From the NCBI GenBank assembly GCA_001931535.1, contig CP016211.1, positions 12,260,377 through 12,324,376 on the forward strand: DNA of 64,000 bases. The letters run 5' to 3'. Under the pieces are notes generated by a model that was not told the origin of the DNA, did not search any database, and saw only the letters and a list, made by a program, of their open reading frames with translations. Shown in pieces: positions 19,063-27,519 of the stretch; the first letter of the stretch is position 1; each line of letters begins with the position of its first letter. The position numbers were made by a program, and so were the translations under genes. Source of the stretch: Minicystis rosea. Lineage in GTDB: Bacteria; Myxococcota_A; Polyangia; Polyangiales; Polyangiaceae.

Positions 19063-19107
19063 CGCAGATATCGATTCTCCGGCTCCGCGTGTAATTCGAT
19101 ATCTGCG
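19063..19107. repeat. 12-bp inverted repeat between convergent genes
   Basis: CGCAGATATCGA at 19063-19074 and TCGATATCTGCG at 19096-19107 flank a 21-base loop. The AT-rich arms stand out from the surrounding GC-rich DNA. It lies between the converging TetR and Cys-rich lipoprotein genes and could end transcription in both directions or bind a protein. The rest of 18895-19158 holds nothing I recognise. Confidence 0.6.
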
Positions 19108-19158
19108 AGACGCTGAATCGACTTTACGAAGGGCCGTGTCGGCCCGGGGCGGAGAGGG

Positions 19159-19827
19159 TCACTCGCAGATCACGTTCGAGACGTGGAAATCAGCGGTGCA
19201 CTCGGCGGTCGTCTTGCAACCGAGCCATTCGCACTTGCCGGCGTTGCAGGCGAAGTGGCTGGCGTCGTTGAGCTTGCTCCCCGGCACGGCGCAGTCGGCG
19301 GGCTTGGTGCACGTGGGCATGCAGGTGGCGATGGCCGAGCCTGCGGGCTTGTCGCAGACGACGCGGGTCGTCTGGAGGGCTCCGGTGCAGTCCGCCGTCG
19401 ATTTACAGCCGAGCCACTCGCATTTACCGGCGTTGCAGGCGAAGTGGCTCGAGTCTCCGAGCGCGTTGCCCTGGACGCCGCAATCCGCCGCGGTCTGACA
19501 GGTGGGGATGCAGGAGGAGACGTCCTCGCCCGGGGCGGCCGAGCACGTGACCTTGGTGGTCATGAGCGCGCTCGTGCAGTCGGCGGACGACTGACAGCCG
19601 AGCCATTCGCAGCGGTGGTTCGTGCACGCGAAGTGGCTCGCGTCTTGGAGAGGTTGATTGGGGGTCGCACAATCAGCGGGCGTGTTGCAGGTGGGGCGAC
19701 AGGTCTTGTGCGGGCCACCGTTGTTGGCAGTCGTCTCATCTCCCGACGGGGGAGATTGGATATCGCTCGTGCCACAATTGGCGAGCGCGAACAGGGTCAC
19801 AGGCACCAGGGCGAGCAGCGCTTTCAT
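19159..19827 (-). CDS. Cys-rich lipoprotein with three tandem repeats
   Basis: A 222-residue protein with a lipobox (ALANC, Cys18) and a perfect AAGGAGG site. After a linker, three repeats of about 57 residues follow (about 43-97, 104-160, 166-222). Each has the pattern C-x3-C...ADC...SHFAC-x5-CEWLGC-x4-(D/E)C. The even spacing suggests disulfide-bonded modules outside the cell. Short Cys-rich domains of this kind are common in myxobacterial lipoproteins. Function is unknown. The repeats are also visible at DNA level. Confidence 0.85.
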   Translation of the reverse strand: MKALLALVPVTLFALANCGTSDIQSPPSGDETTANNGGPHKTCRPTCNTPADCATPNQPLQDASHFACTNHRCEWLGCQSSADCTSALMTTKVTCSAAPGEDVSSCIPTCQTAADCGVQGNALGDSSHFACNAGKCEWLGCKSTADCTGALQTTRVVCDKPAGSAIATCMPTCTKPADCAVPGSKLNDASHFACNAGKCEWLGCKTTAECTADFHVSNVICE

Positions 19828-19929
19828 CGCGTCCTCCTTGGGTGGACTACCACCCTAGCGCGCGCCGGCGCGGAGGCACGAAGTGGGAGATTGGCGATCT
19901 TCGCTACATGGCGCGGCGACGGAAGGACA

Positions 19930-21543
19930 TCATTCCTTCACCGTTTCCGGCGTGAGGGGACCGTCACCACCGTACTTGTGGCGTTGATCCTCCAGGACCT
20001 TCCGGCGCTGTGCGATCTCTCCGAAGACCGTCGCTCCCTCGGTCGGCGTGCGGTTGTAAGTCGCGAAATCGACGGTGTAGAGGCCGAAACGAGGGGTGAA
20101 GCCGAGGGCCCACTCGAAGTTGTCGTAGATGCTCCAATGGTAATAACCGCGCACGTCGACGCCGGCGTCTTTGGCCTTCTGAATCTGCTCCAGGGCGCGC
20201 ACGATCACCTCCGCGCGGCGGGCGCCCACCTCCGTGGCGATGCCGGACTCGGTGACGGTGAGCGGGAGATCGGGCCAGCGCTCTCCGAAATCCTTGAGCG
20301 CCACGAAGAGGCCGGCCGGATCGTGCTCGTAGTTCATCGTGGGGACGAAGAACGTCGGATCGAGCGGGGGCAGGCAGGCGCCGAGATCGAAGCCGCCGTA
20401 ACAAGGGGTGATGTTGAGGATGGGGATGACGCCGGGAGAGCCGGTGACGCCGGAGCGGGAGTAGTATTGGACCCCGAGCCAATCGAGGGTGCCTTTCCAC
20501 TCGGGGTGCGGCTCGTCGATCTCGCCGTCGAGATCGCTGTCGAAGCCGCCCTGCACCAGGGCCTCGACGAAGAGATATTGATAGAGCCAAAGCACCTTGT
20601 CCCGCGCCTTGACGTCGACGGGCGCGTCGCTCGGCATGTTGCCGCTCGCCGCCACCCACTCGCCGACCTCCTTGGTCAAACCCACGTTGGCGGCGATGCC
20701 GTCGCCGTCGGCGTCGACGGTGTCGGCGGCCTTGAGGGCTTGGTACATCGCGGCGTGGGCCGCGATGTAGTTGCGGAACGTGGGCACGAACTTGCCGGGG
20801 ATGTCGAAGAGGCCCTGTTTCCCGGGCGGGAACGAGCCCACCCCGTAGGCGGCCAAGAGGTAATTGACCGGCTCGTTGACCGTGGCCCAATCATCCACGA
20901 GGTCCCCGAAGCGCTCGCCGAGGAGCTTCGCGTGCTTCTGCATGGCTTCGATGACGAGCGGGCCGCCTTCGGGGTGATTGAGGCCACAGAGGTTCTCGTC
21001 CGAGGGGCCGTTCGTGCAGGCGGCGGCGCGCGGGTCGTCCACCCAGATGGGGTTCGAGAAATGATGCACGGTGACGTTGGGGCGGATGCCGCGTTCCTTG
21101 AGGGCGAGGAGGAAGTCGCGATAATGCTGGATGGCCTCCTCGTCGATCTGCCCGCGCTTCGGCTCGATTCGAGCCCACTCCATGCTGAATCGATAGGAGT
21201 CGAGGTGGAGGCTCGCGATCAAATCGACGTCCTCGAGGGCCTTCGTGTATCCCATCGAGGCGTCGCCCACGAAGGTGTTGTTGCCGAGCCCGTCGGGAGC
21301 GGGCTTGCTCCACACGTACCAATCGACGTTGGGGTTCTGATCTTCGATTTGGGTGGCGGCGCTGGCGGCGCCGAAGCGGAAGCCCGTTTTGCCGGAGGGG
21401 GCCGCGATGGATCCGTAAGGGCCGAACACGAGATCGTTGGGCGGGGGATCGTCGGTGAAGCAACCCGTCGTCACGAGGGGGAGCAGGGCCACGGATGCAA
21501 GGCCGATTACCGAGCGGCGCCGAATCGCGGGGGAGGAGGGCAT
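19930..21543 (-). CDS. GH1 family beta-glycosidase, Tat-type lipoprotein
   Basis: The N-terminus has a twin-arginine stretch (IRRRSVIGLA) and a lipobox (TTGC), so the enzyme is probably folded before export and anchored by lipid. GH1 marks follow: RFGAASAATQIE near the start, the acid/base Glu in TVNEPVNYL (about 223), and the nucleophile Glu in VTESGIA (about 431). YYHWSIYDNFEWALGF is the usual late motif. The length of 537 includes about 60 residues of export and linker sequence. It probably cleaves beta-glucosides; the substrate cannot be read from sequence. AAAGGAA precedes the ATG. Confidence 0.93.
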   Translation of the reverse strand: MPSSPAIRRRSVIGLASVALLPLVTTGCFTDDPPPNDLVFGPYGSIAAPSGKTGFRFGAASAATQIEDQNPNVDWYVWSKPAPDGLGNNTFVGDASMGYTKALEDVDLIASLHLDSYRFSMEWARIEPKRGQIDEEAIQHYRDFLLALKERGIRPNVTVHHFSNPIWVDDPRAAACTNGPSDENLCGLNHPEGGPLVIEAMQKHAKLLGERFGDLVDDWATVNEPVNYLLAAYGVGSFPPGKQGLFDIPGKFVPTFRNYIAAHAAMYQALKAADTVDADGDGIAANVGLTKEVGEWVAASGNMPSDAPVDVKARDKVLWLYQYLFVEALVQGGFDSDLDGEIDEPHPEWKGTLDWLGVQYYSRSGVTGSPGVIPILNITPCYGGFDLGACLPPLDPTFFVPTMNYEHDPAGLFVALKDFGERWPDLPLTVTESGIATEVGARRAEVIVRALEQIQKAKDAGVDVRGYYHWSIYDNFEWALGFTPRFGLYTVDFATYNRTPTEGATVFGEIAQRRKVLEDQRHKYGGDGPLTPETVKE

Positions 21544-21610
21544 GGTTCCTTTTACACCCGCGTTCGGCGGCGTGTAAGGTCACCGTGGGGGCGGCGTTTC
21601 CCTGCCGCGC

Positions 21611-22705
21611 ATGAACATGTTGCTTTCCCTTCGTGCTCATCGATCTCCGGCGCCGATCCGGCGCCTCCTCTCCACCGGCGTGGCGCTCGGTGCCTTGGCG
21701 TTCGCGTCGGGGTGCGGCGCAGCGCCGCCCAGTGCCATGCACGCCGAGTCGGCGCCGTCGCCCGCGCCGACTCCGGCGCCGCTTCCCGATGCACCGCCGC
21801 CGCCCAACGTTTCGTCGGCGGATGCGTCGCGTGGTTATGCGCCGCCGGCCGCGCCGGCCGGACCGCAAATCGAAGAGGCGACGGTTCCGGCGGCTTATCA
21901 GCAACCGAGCCCGCCGCCGAGCCCGGCGTCGGCACCGCCGAGCGGCGCGCCGCGCTCCGCTTCCAAAGCCGCGACGGTGCCGGCATCGGCGCAGCCGGCA
22001 AAGGCACCTCCGCCGCCTCCGCCGGCAAAGGCACCTCCGCCGGCAAAGGCACCTCCGCCGCCGGCAAAGACGGCTGAGAAGCCGGTGAAGGGCGCGCCGG
22101 AGGCGCCCGCGCCGGGCGCGCCGGCGGCGCCGATGCTCATCTACGTGGGCGATCTCCAAATGGCCGTGGACGAGGGCGAGACCGCCCCCACGCTGGACAA
22201 GGTGATCGACATCGCCGAAGCGCTGGGTGGATATCTCGCCGGGCGCAAAGACACGAGCGTGCAAGTGCGCATTCCCTCCGCGCGCTTCCGCGAGGGGCTT
22301 TTGCTCATCGAAAAGCTCGGTGACATTCAGCATCGATCGGTGACGGCCGACGACGTCTCGGAGCAATACAGTGATCTCGAAGGCCGCCTCATGAACCTCA
22401 GGGCCACGCGCCACCGGTTGCAGGAGCTCTTGGCGCGATCGGGGACGATGGCGGACATGCTCCAGGTCGGGCGCGAGCTGGAGCGGGTGGCCGCGGAGAT
22501 CGAGCAGATCGAAGGCAAGATGCGGTATCTGCGCTCGCGCGCGGCCTTCTCGCTGGTGACGGTGGCCGTGTCGCCGAAGCCCAAGAAGATCGTGAAGATC
22601 GCCGACACGCCGCCTCCTCCTCCGCCGCCGCGCGAGGTGCCGTTGCCCATCGGCTGGCTCGGGCGCGTGGGGCTCGATCGGCTGCTCAACCTGGGATCTC
22701 GCTGA
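21611..22705 (+). CDS. DUF4349 lipoprotein with Pro/Ala-rich linker
   Basis: A lipoprotein (signal ending AFASGC) followed by about 130 residues of Pro/Ala-rich linker. A DUF4349 domain runs from about 178 to 330: MLIYVGDLQMAVDEGE, RIPSARFREGL, SEQYSDLEGRL, then a coiled coil LQELLARSG...EIEQIEGKMRYL. Unlike many family members there is no obvious C-terminal membrane helix. It is divergent from the GH1 gene and followed 17 bases later by another lipoprotein, probably as an operon. Function is unknown. Confidence 0.88.
   Translation: MNMLLSLRAHRSPAPIRRLLSTGVALGALAFASGCGAAPPSAMHAESAPSPAPTPAPLPDAPPPPNVSSADASRGYAPPAAPAGPQIEEATVPAAYQQPSPPPSPASAPPSGAPRSASKAATVPASAQPAKAPPPPPPAKAPPPAKAPPPPAKTAEKPVKGAPEAPAPGAPAAPMLIYVGDLQMAVDEGETAPTLDKVIDIAEALGGYLAGRKDTSVQVRIPSARFREGLLLIEKLGDIQHRSVTADDVSEQYSDLEGRLMNLRATRHRLQELLARSGTMADMLQVGRELERVAAEIEQIEGKMRYLRSRAAFSLVTVAVSPKPKKIVKIADTPPPPPPPREVPLPIGWLGRVGLDRLLNLGSR
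21994..22069 (+). repeat. in-frame 18-bp tandem repeat encoding PAKAPP
   Basis: The unit GCCGGCAAAGGCACCTCC recurs about three and a half times, separated by short GCC/CCT inserts, within the linker of the DUF4349 lipoprotein. It lengthens a Pro/Ala/Lys spacer and is likely variable in length between strains. Confidence 0.8.
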
Positions 22706-22722
22706 CGCGACGAGGAACAACC

Positions 22723-23193
22723 ATGAACCGATTCATTCTCTGGGCCGCTCTCCCCGTCTTGTCGGCGCTCGCCATCGGCTGCGGGCCGAGCGTGAGAATG
22801 CAGACGCCTCCCGGGTTCGCCGTGCTGGAAGGGCAACAGGAGTACGTTTATCGGGCCACGAGCGCCGACGGTGTCGTCATCGCGGTGCGGGCCGAGAAGA
22901 ACGAGCCGCGCGGCAACCTCGATTTCTGGGCGGAGGCCGTCGACGACAAGCTCCGTCGCAATGGTTACGTGCCCGACGGTGCCTCGGCTGAGGTGCGCAC
23001 CTCGACGGGGCTCAGCGGGCGCGAGATGAAGTACAAGCGCGAGCAAGGCGGCCGCTCGTATCGATTCTGGAGCGTGGTGTTCGTGATCGATCAACGGGTG
23101 TGGGTCGTCGAGGCCGGGGGCGATGCCGAGCGTTTCAAGGAGAAGGCGCAGGTGGGGATTCAGAAGGCGATCGAGTCGCTCGGCGTCGGCTGA
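22723..23193 (+). CDS. small lipoprotein, function unknown
   Basis: A 156-residue protein with a lipobox (LAIGC). The mature part (MQTPPGFAVLEGQQEYVYRATSADG cut at the lipobox side, then VVIAVRAEKN and FWSVVFVIDQRVWVVEAGG) looks like a compact alpha/beta domain of the kind seen in LpqN/DUF1795-like lipoproteins. That similarity is weak. It lies 17 bases after the DUF4349 gene and is probably co-transcribed. Confidence 0.75.
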   Translation: MNRFILWAALPVLSALAIGCGPSVRMQTPPGFAVLEGQQEYVYRATSADGVVIAVRAEKNEPRGNLDFWAEAVDDKLRRNGYVPDGASAEVRTSTGLSGREMKYKREQGGRSYRFWSVVFVIDQRVWVVEAGGDAERFKEKAQVGIQKAIESLGVG

Positions 23194-23289
23194 CCAAATC
23201 GGCACGGCAGGCGCGCGGCCGTGTGAGCGGGATCGCGATCGTTCGAAGGACGCGCGATCGACCACGATTTCCCGTACCATCCGGCCGCC

Positions 23290-26200
23290 TTGGCGCCCGC
23301 GATCATCGTCTCTGCAACGGCTTCTCTGCGTATCGAGCGCGCCCTCGCGTGGCTCGCGGAGAGGCGGCGCGACGAGGAGGTCCTGATCCTGGGCGCGAGC
23401 ACGGAGGCGGCCGCCGAGACGGCGCGGCTCGCGGCCGTGCGTCGCGGGGCGTGCTTCGGGTGGCAACGCAGCACGCTCGGGCGCACCGCGGCTGCGCTCG
23501 CGGGGCCTGCGCTCGCGGCGCGCGGGCTCGCGCCGGTGGGCGCGCTGCCGCTCGAGGCCTTGGTGGCGCGCGTCGTCGACGGATTGCGGCGCACGCGCTC
23601 GCTCGGGCGCTTTCAGGTGGTGGCGGAGCTGCCCGGCTTGCCGCGCGCGCTCGCGCGGACGCTCGCGGAGCTCAGGCTCGCGGGCGTCGAGCCCGAGCGC
23701 GTGGGCGAGGCCGGCGTGGAGCTCGGGCGCGTGCATCGCGCCTACGAAGAAGAGCTTTCGCGCGCGGGCCTCGCCGATCGCGCGCTCGTGTTTCGCTTCG
23801 CGGCGGAGGCGGCGCGCGCCGGCAAGATCCCGTCGGGCGCGGCGATCATCGGGCGGCCGCTGCTCCTCGTCGACGTGCCCGTGAACGCGTTGCTCGAGCG
23901 CGAGCTCGTGGCCGCGCTGGCCGCGCGCGCGCCGGGGACGTTGGCCACGATCCCCGAGGGCGACGCGCGATCGCTCACCGCCCTCCGCCACGCGTTGCGT
24001 GTCGATCCCGAGCGGCTCCATGCGAGCGGCGGCGCGGCCTTGTGTCGCTTGCAAACGCATCTGTTCTCCGGCACCACCGCGCCTCCGGGCGAGCTCGGCG
24101 ACGACGTGGTGGTCTTGTCGGCGCCGGGGGAGAGCCGCGAGTGCGTGGAGATCGCGCGGCTCGTGCAGCGCGAGGCCGCGCGCGGCGTGCCGTTCGATCG
24201 CATGGCTGTGCTCCTGCGCGCGCCCGCGCAGTACCGCGCGCACTTGGAAGAGGCGCTGCGCCGCGCTTCGATTCCCGCCCATTTCGCGCGCGGCACGGTG
24301 CAGCCCGATCCCGCGGGCCGCGCCTTCGTCGCGCTGCTCGCGTGCTCTGCGGAGGAGCTCTCCGCACGCCGCTTCGCCGAATATCTCTCGCTCGGTCAGG
24401 TGCCCGCCGCCACCGAGGAAGGCGAGCCGCCCGAGCCTCCGCCCGCGGCCGATCGCTGGGTGCCACCGGACGAAGAGCTGGCGCCGCGCTTTCCGCCCGA
24501 GGCTGCGCGCGCCGACGAAGACGAGGTGCCGAACGATCCGGGCGCGCCTTCGGTCAATGGCACGCTGCGCGCGCCGCGGCGCTGGGAGCGATTGCTCGTC
24601 GAGTCGGCCGTCATCGGCGGCCTCGATCGCTGGGAGGTGCGCCTCGCCGCGCTGGAGCGCAAGCTCGAGCTCGATCTCTCGTCGCTCGACGACAGCGCCG
24701 AAGCGTTCGCCGTGCGCGTGCGGCGCAGCCTCGCCGATCTCCACGCCCTCCGTCGCTTCGCGCTGCCGCTCCTCCGCGCGCTCTCGGCGTTGCCCGAGCG
24801 GGCCACGTGGGGCGAATGGATCGAGCACCTCGGCGCGCTCGCGACGCGCGCGCTGCGCAGGCCCGATCGCGTGCTCTCGGTGCTCGCCGAGCTGTCGCCG
24901 ATGGCCGCGGTCGGGCCCGTCGACTTCGCCGAGGTGCGTTTGGTGCTCGGCCGCCGTCTCACCGAGCTCGTGGTGATGCCGGAGGAGCGCGCCGCCGGGC
25001 ACGTCTTCGTGGCGCCGGTGGAGGCGGCGCGCGGGCTCGCATTCGATGTCGTCTTCGTGCCCGGCGTGGCCGAGCGTCTCTTCCCGCAGAAGGTCGGCGA
25101 GGAGCCGATCCTGCGCGATCGCGAGCGCGCGCGCCTCGATCTGCCGACGAACGACGATCGCATCGCTGGCGAGCGCCTCGCCCTGCGCATCGCCGTGGGC
25201 GCGGCGCGGTCGCGTCTCTTCCTCTCGTATCCGCGCGTCGACATGGATCAATCGCGCCCGCGCGTGCCCTCGTTCTATGGGCTCGAGGTGATGCGCGCGG
25301 CCGAAGGCGCGCTTCCCGGCTTCGACGAATTGGCCCGCCGCGCGGAGGAGGCCTCGGGCGCGCGCATCGGCTGGCCGGCCCCGCGCGATCCCAAAGATGC
25401 CATCGACGAGGCCGAATACGATCTCGCCCTCCTCGAGCAGCTCTTTCGGCGCTCCGAGCAAGACACGGTGGGCACCGCGCGCTACCTGCTCTCCGCCAAT
25501 GGCCACTTGGCGCGCGCGCTGCGATCGCGCGCCCGGCGCTGGACCGTGAAGAAATGGATGCCGGTCGACGGCCTCGTCGATCCCGGCGGCCGCGCCCGCG
25601 CCGCGCTCGATCGACAGAAGCTCGGCGCGCGCAGCTATTCGCCGACCGCGCTCCAGAACTTCGCCTCGTGCCCGTACAAGTTTCTCCTTCAAGCCATTCA
25701 TCGACTCTCGCCGCGCGAGACGCCCGAGGCCATCGAGGAGATGGACCCTTTGCAGCGCGGCTCGTTGGTGCACGAGACCCTCTTCGAGCTCTTGGAGACG
25801 CTGCGCGAGGAAGCGCTCCTCCCCGTGCGCGAGCGTGATTTGGAGCGGGCCCGCGACGTGCTCGACGAGTCGTTGAACCGCGTGGCCGCGCGCTTCCGCG
25901 AGGAGCTCTCACCCGCCATCGAGCGCGTCTGGGAAGACGGGATCGCTTCGGTGCGCGCCGATCTGCGGGAATGGCTGCGTCGCGCCGCGCAGGACGGCGA
26001 TTGGACTCCATGGCGCTTCGAGCTCTCCTTCGGCCTGCGCGAGCGCGAGAAGCGCGACCCGCACAGCCGCGAAGAGCCGGTGTTGCTCGACTGCGGCATT
26101 CAATTGCGCGGCAGCATCGATTTGGTGGAGCAGGGGGCTTATGGCTCGCTGCGCGCCACCGACTACAAGACGGGCAAGGTGCGCGCGCGGCCCGGCGCCA

Positions 26201-26550
26201 CCGTCATCGGCGGCGGCGAGGTGCTCCAGCCCGTGCTCTACGCGCTGGCGTTGGAGAAGCTCTTTCCCGCGTCACGCGTGGAGCTCGGTCGACTCTATTA
26301 CTGCACCTCCGCCGGCGGCTTCGAGGAGGTGCAAATTCCCCTCGACGGCGAGGCCCGCGAGGCCGCCCAAGAGCTCGCCACGGTGGTGGGCGGCGCGCTC
26401 GACGAAGGCTTCTTCCCCGCGGCCCCTGCGCCGGGCGCGTGCACCTATTGCGAATATCGCCCGGTGTGTGGGCCCTACGAGGAGATTCGTGCGGGGAAGA
26501 AGAGCCGAGAACGGCTCTTGCCGCTCAGCCGTCTGCGCGCGAGGCCTTGA
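23290..26550 (+). CDS. AddB-like nuclease with Fe-S staple and degenerate helicase domain
   Basis: A 1086-residue protein built like AddB of the AddAB recombination complex. A UvrD-like core is present (ESRECVEIARLVQREAARG, RGLAFDVVFVPGVAERLFPQ), but the N-terminal Walker A is replaced by SATASLRIERAL, so it cannot bind ATP normally. The C-terminal PD-(D/E)xK nuclease has TDYKTGK (about 957) and VLQPVLYALALEK. Four cysteines (Cys794 in FASCPYKF; Cys1051, 1054, 1060 in CTYCEYRPVC) match the AddB [4Fe-4S] staple. The TTG start is uncertain. The expected partner AddA is not next to it, so it may pair with a distant gene or act in another repair role. Confidence 0.85.
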   Translation: MAPAIIVSATASLRIERALAWLAERRRDEEVLILGASTEAAAETARLAAVRRGACFGWQRSTLGRTAAALAGPALAARGLAPVGALPLEALVARVVDGLRRTRSLGRFQVVAELPGLPRALARTLAELRLAGVEPERVGEAGVELGRVHRAYEEELSRAGLADRALVFRFAAEAARAGKIPSGAAIIGRPLLLVDVPVNALLERELVAALAARAPGTLATIPEGDARSLTALRHALRVDPERLHASGGAALCRLQTHLFSGTTAPPGELGDDVVVLSAPGESRECVEIARLVQREAARGVPFDRMAVLLRAPAQYRAHLEEALRRASIPAHFARGTVQPDPAGRAFVALLACSAEELSARRFAEYLSLGQVPAATEEGEPPEPPPAADRWVPPDEELAPRFPPEAARADEDEVPNDPGAPSVNGTLRAPRRWERLLVESAVIGGLDRWEVRLAALERKLELDLSSLDDSAEAFAVRVRRSLADLHALRRFALPLLRALSALPERATWGEWIEHLGALATRALRRPDRVLSVLAELSPMAAVGPVDFAEVRLVLGRRLTELVVMPEERAAGHVFVAPVEAARGLAFDVVFVPGVAERLFPQKVGEEPILRDRERARLDLPTNDDRIAGERLALRIAVGAARSRLFLSYPRVDMDQSRPRVPSFYGLEVMRAAEGALPGFDELARRAEEASGARIGWPAPRDPKDAIDEAEYDLALLEQLFRRSEQDTVGTARYLLSANGHLARALRSRARRWTVKKWMPVDGLVDPGGRARAALDRQKLGARSYSPTALQNFASCPYKFLLQAIHRLSPRETPEAIEEMDPLQRGSLVHETLFELLETLREEALLPVRERDLERARDVLDESLNRVAARFREELSPAIERVWEDGIASVRADLREWLRRAAQDGDWTPWRFELSFGLREREKRDPHSREEPVLLDCGIQLRGSIDLVEQGAYGSLRATDYKTGKVRARPGATVIGGGEVLQPVLYALALEKLFPASRVELGRLYYCTSAGGFEEVQIPLDGEAREAAQELATVVGGALDEGFFPAAPAPGACTYCEYRPVCGPYEEIRAGKKSRERLLPLSRLRARP

Positions 26551-26567
26551 GAGGAAGAGGAGATTTC

Positions 26568-26602
26568 AACGCAAAGGCGCAAAGGCGCAGAGGCGCAAAA
26601 AG
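26568..26602 (+). repeat. 35-bp dispersed repeat, copy 1
   Basis: AACGCAAAGGCGCAAAGG continues as repeats of GGCGCAGA/GGCGCAAA to 26602. A second copy with 32 of 35 bases identical lies at 43274-43308. Both sit in spacers between converging genes, 20-100 bases past a stop codon. Similar GCAAAGACGCAAAG-type runs are widespread in bacterial genomes. The remainder of 26603-26689 holds nothing recognisable. Confidence 0.75.
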
Positions 26603-26689
26603 GCATGAAGAGGATTGCCAATTTGGGTCTCTTGACTTCGACGGCCGCGGGGGGACTCCCATTTTGAGTCTCCGCCGATCGCAGAATGG

Positions 26690-27019
26690 TCATCGCGCGG
26701 GGGCGTCGCCGGGGCCGGTGGGGCCTTCGTGGCCGGGAGGGAGGCCGTGGGAGGCGCCGTAGCCGAGGTCGTGGGCCTCCGCGGGATCGAGGGAACGGCG
26801 GCCGCTGCGTGGGCAGGTGATGGCGGCGTCCTCGGGGACGGCGGAGGCCAGCTCGTAGACGCCGCGGGCGAGCGACGAGGGCTGGAGCCGGGCGCCGCAG
26901 ACACAGATGATTTCGGTGGCCTTGACGTCACCCGCCGCGACGAAGCAGCGCGTGCAGCTGAAGCAGCAGAAGAAGCCCATCGGGCCCTTCCTCGGCGGAT
27001 CGTGGTGCTCGCGGATCAT
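26690..27019 (-). CDS. small Cys-rich protein, possible zinc ribbon
   Basis: A 109-residue protein with GFFCCFSCTRCF near the start, ICVCGARL at about 38-45 and ITCPRSGRRSL at about 67. The paired cysteines suggest a bound metal. The tail is Gly/Pro-rich. A strong AAAGGAGA site precedes ATG 27019. It lies 23 bases after the lipoprotein gene at 27043 and is probably transcribed with it from the sigma54 promoter at 27427. The frame stays open further upstream, but that part shadows the neighbouring gene. Confidence 0.65.
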   Translation of the reverse strand: MIREHHDPPRKGPMGFFCCFSCTRCFVAAGDVKATEIICVCGARLQPSSLARGVYELASAVPEDAAITCPRSGRRSLDPAEAHDLGYGASHGLPPGHEGPTGPGDAPAR

Positions 27020-27042
27020 GGGATGTCTCCTTTCGTGGCCGG

Positions 27043-27378
27043 TCAGTCGTTGGCGCAGATGTCGTGCTCGACGCCGCAGAGCTGGTCGAGGCAATCGCCG
27101 CAGGCCGAGGTCTCGCCCAGATCGTCGCAGAGGTTGTCGAAACATACGTCGGCGCAGCCGCCGCCGCAGGCACAGGCGAAGACGTCGCCGTACCGGCTGT
27201 CGGAGACGCTGTCGCAGATGGGCTGTCCAGCCGCCGAGAGCCCGCCGAACAAGGCATCTCCACACGACACGGCATCGCAGCTTCCGTCATCGAGAATGAC
27301 GCCGTCGGACGGTGCCACGGAGACCGTGCACGCCGCTGGGATGAGGAGGAAGGCGAAGAGGGCAGTCCACTTTTTCAT
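27043..27378 (-). CDS. Cys-rich lipoprotein under a sigma54 promoter
   Basis: A 111-residue protein with a signal and lipobox (LIPAAC). The mature part has 14 or so cysteines in close pairs (CDAVSCG, FACACGGGCADVCFDNLCDDLG, ACGDCLDQLCG). This suggests a small disulfide-rich secreted domain. The ATG at 27378 follows AGGAGA; an in-frame ATG 16 codons upstream is not favoured, because it would precede the signal peptide. It is the first gene after the sigma54 promoter and UAS at 27427-27516. Confidence 0.8.
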   Translation of the reverse strand: MKKWTALFAFLLIPAACTVSVAPSDGVILDDGSCDAVSCGDALFGGLSAAGQPICDSVSDSRYGDVFACACGGGCADVCFDNLCDDLGETSACGDCLDQLCGVEHDICAND

Positions 27379-27426
27379 GCGACATGTCTCCTGCGAGGCT
27401 CGCGGAAGAGGGGGTATCTCGGCCAT

Positions 27427-27442
27427 TGCAGTGTGCGTGCCG
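27427..27442 (-). promoter_or_regulatory. sigma54 promoter of the lipoprotein operon at 27378
   Basis: On the minus strand CGGCACGCACACTGCA matches the -24/-12 consensus TGGCACG-N4-TTGCA, with the GG and GC pairs exactly 12 bases apart. Transcription would start near 27416, leaving a 38-base leader with the ribosome binding site. Confidence 0.75.
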
Positions 27443-27490
27443 AGGGCATTGGGCCGCGTGGGGAGGGGGGAATCGAGGCCACGCGAGCCG

Positions 27491-27516
27491 GGGCGCCACA
27501 GGTGTGGCGATCCTGC
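27491..27516. promoter_or_regulatory. upstream activator site, palindromic CGCCAC element
   Basis: CGCCAC (27494-27499) and GTGGCG (27504-27509) form an inverted repeat with a 4-base spacer. The right half extends to GTGGCGATCCTGC, matching the 13-bp element GCA-N4-CGCCAC on the minus strand. It lies 50-75 bases upstream of the -24 box at 27442, the normal range for a sigma54 activator. Confidence 0.65.
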
Positions 27517-27519
27517 GTG

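Noticed and set aside
21994..22069. Repeat array as a possible CRISPR
   Set aside because: It is an in-frame coding repeat with no unique spacers, encoding a Pro/Ala/Lys linker.
22327..25773. 1148-residue minus-strand open frame opposite the AddB-like gene
   Set aside because: Composition is dominated by Arg, Ala, Glu and His, as expected for an antisense shadow of a GC-rich gene. No domain is recognisable, while the plus strand has clear motifs.
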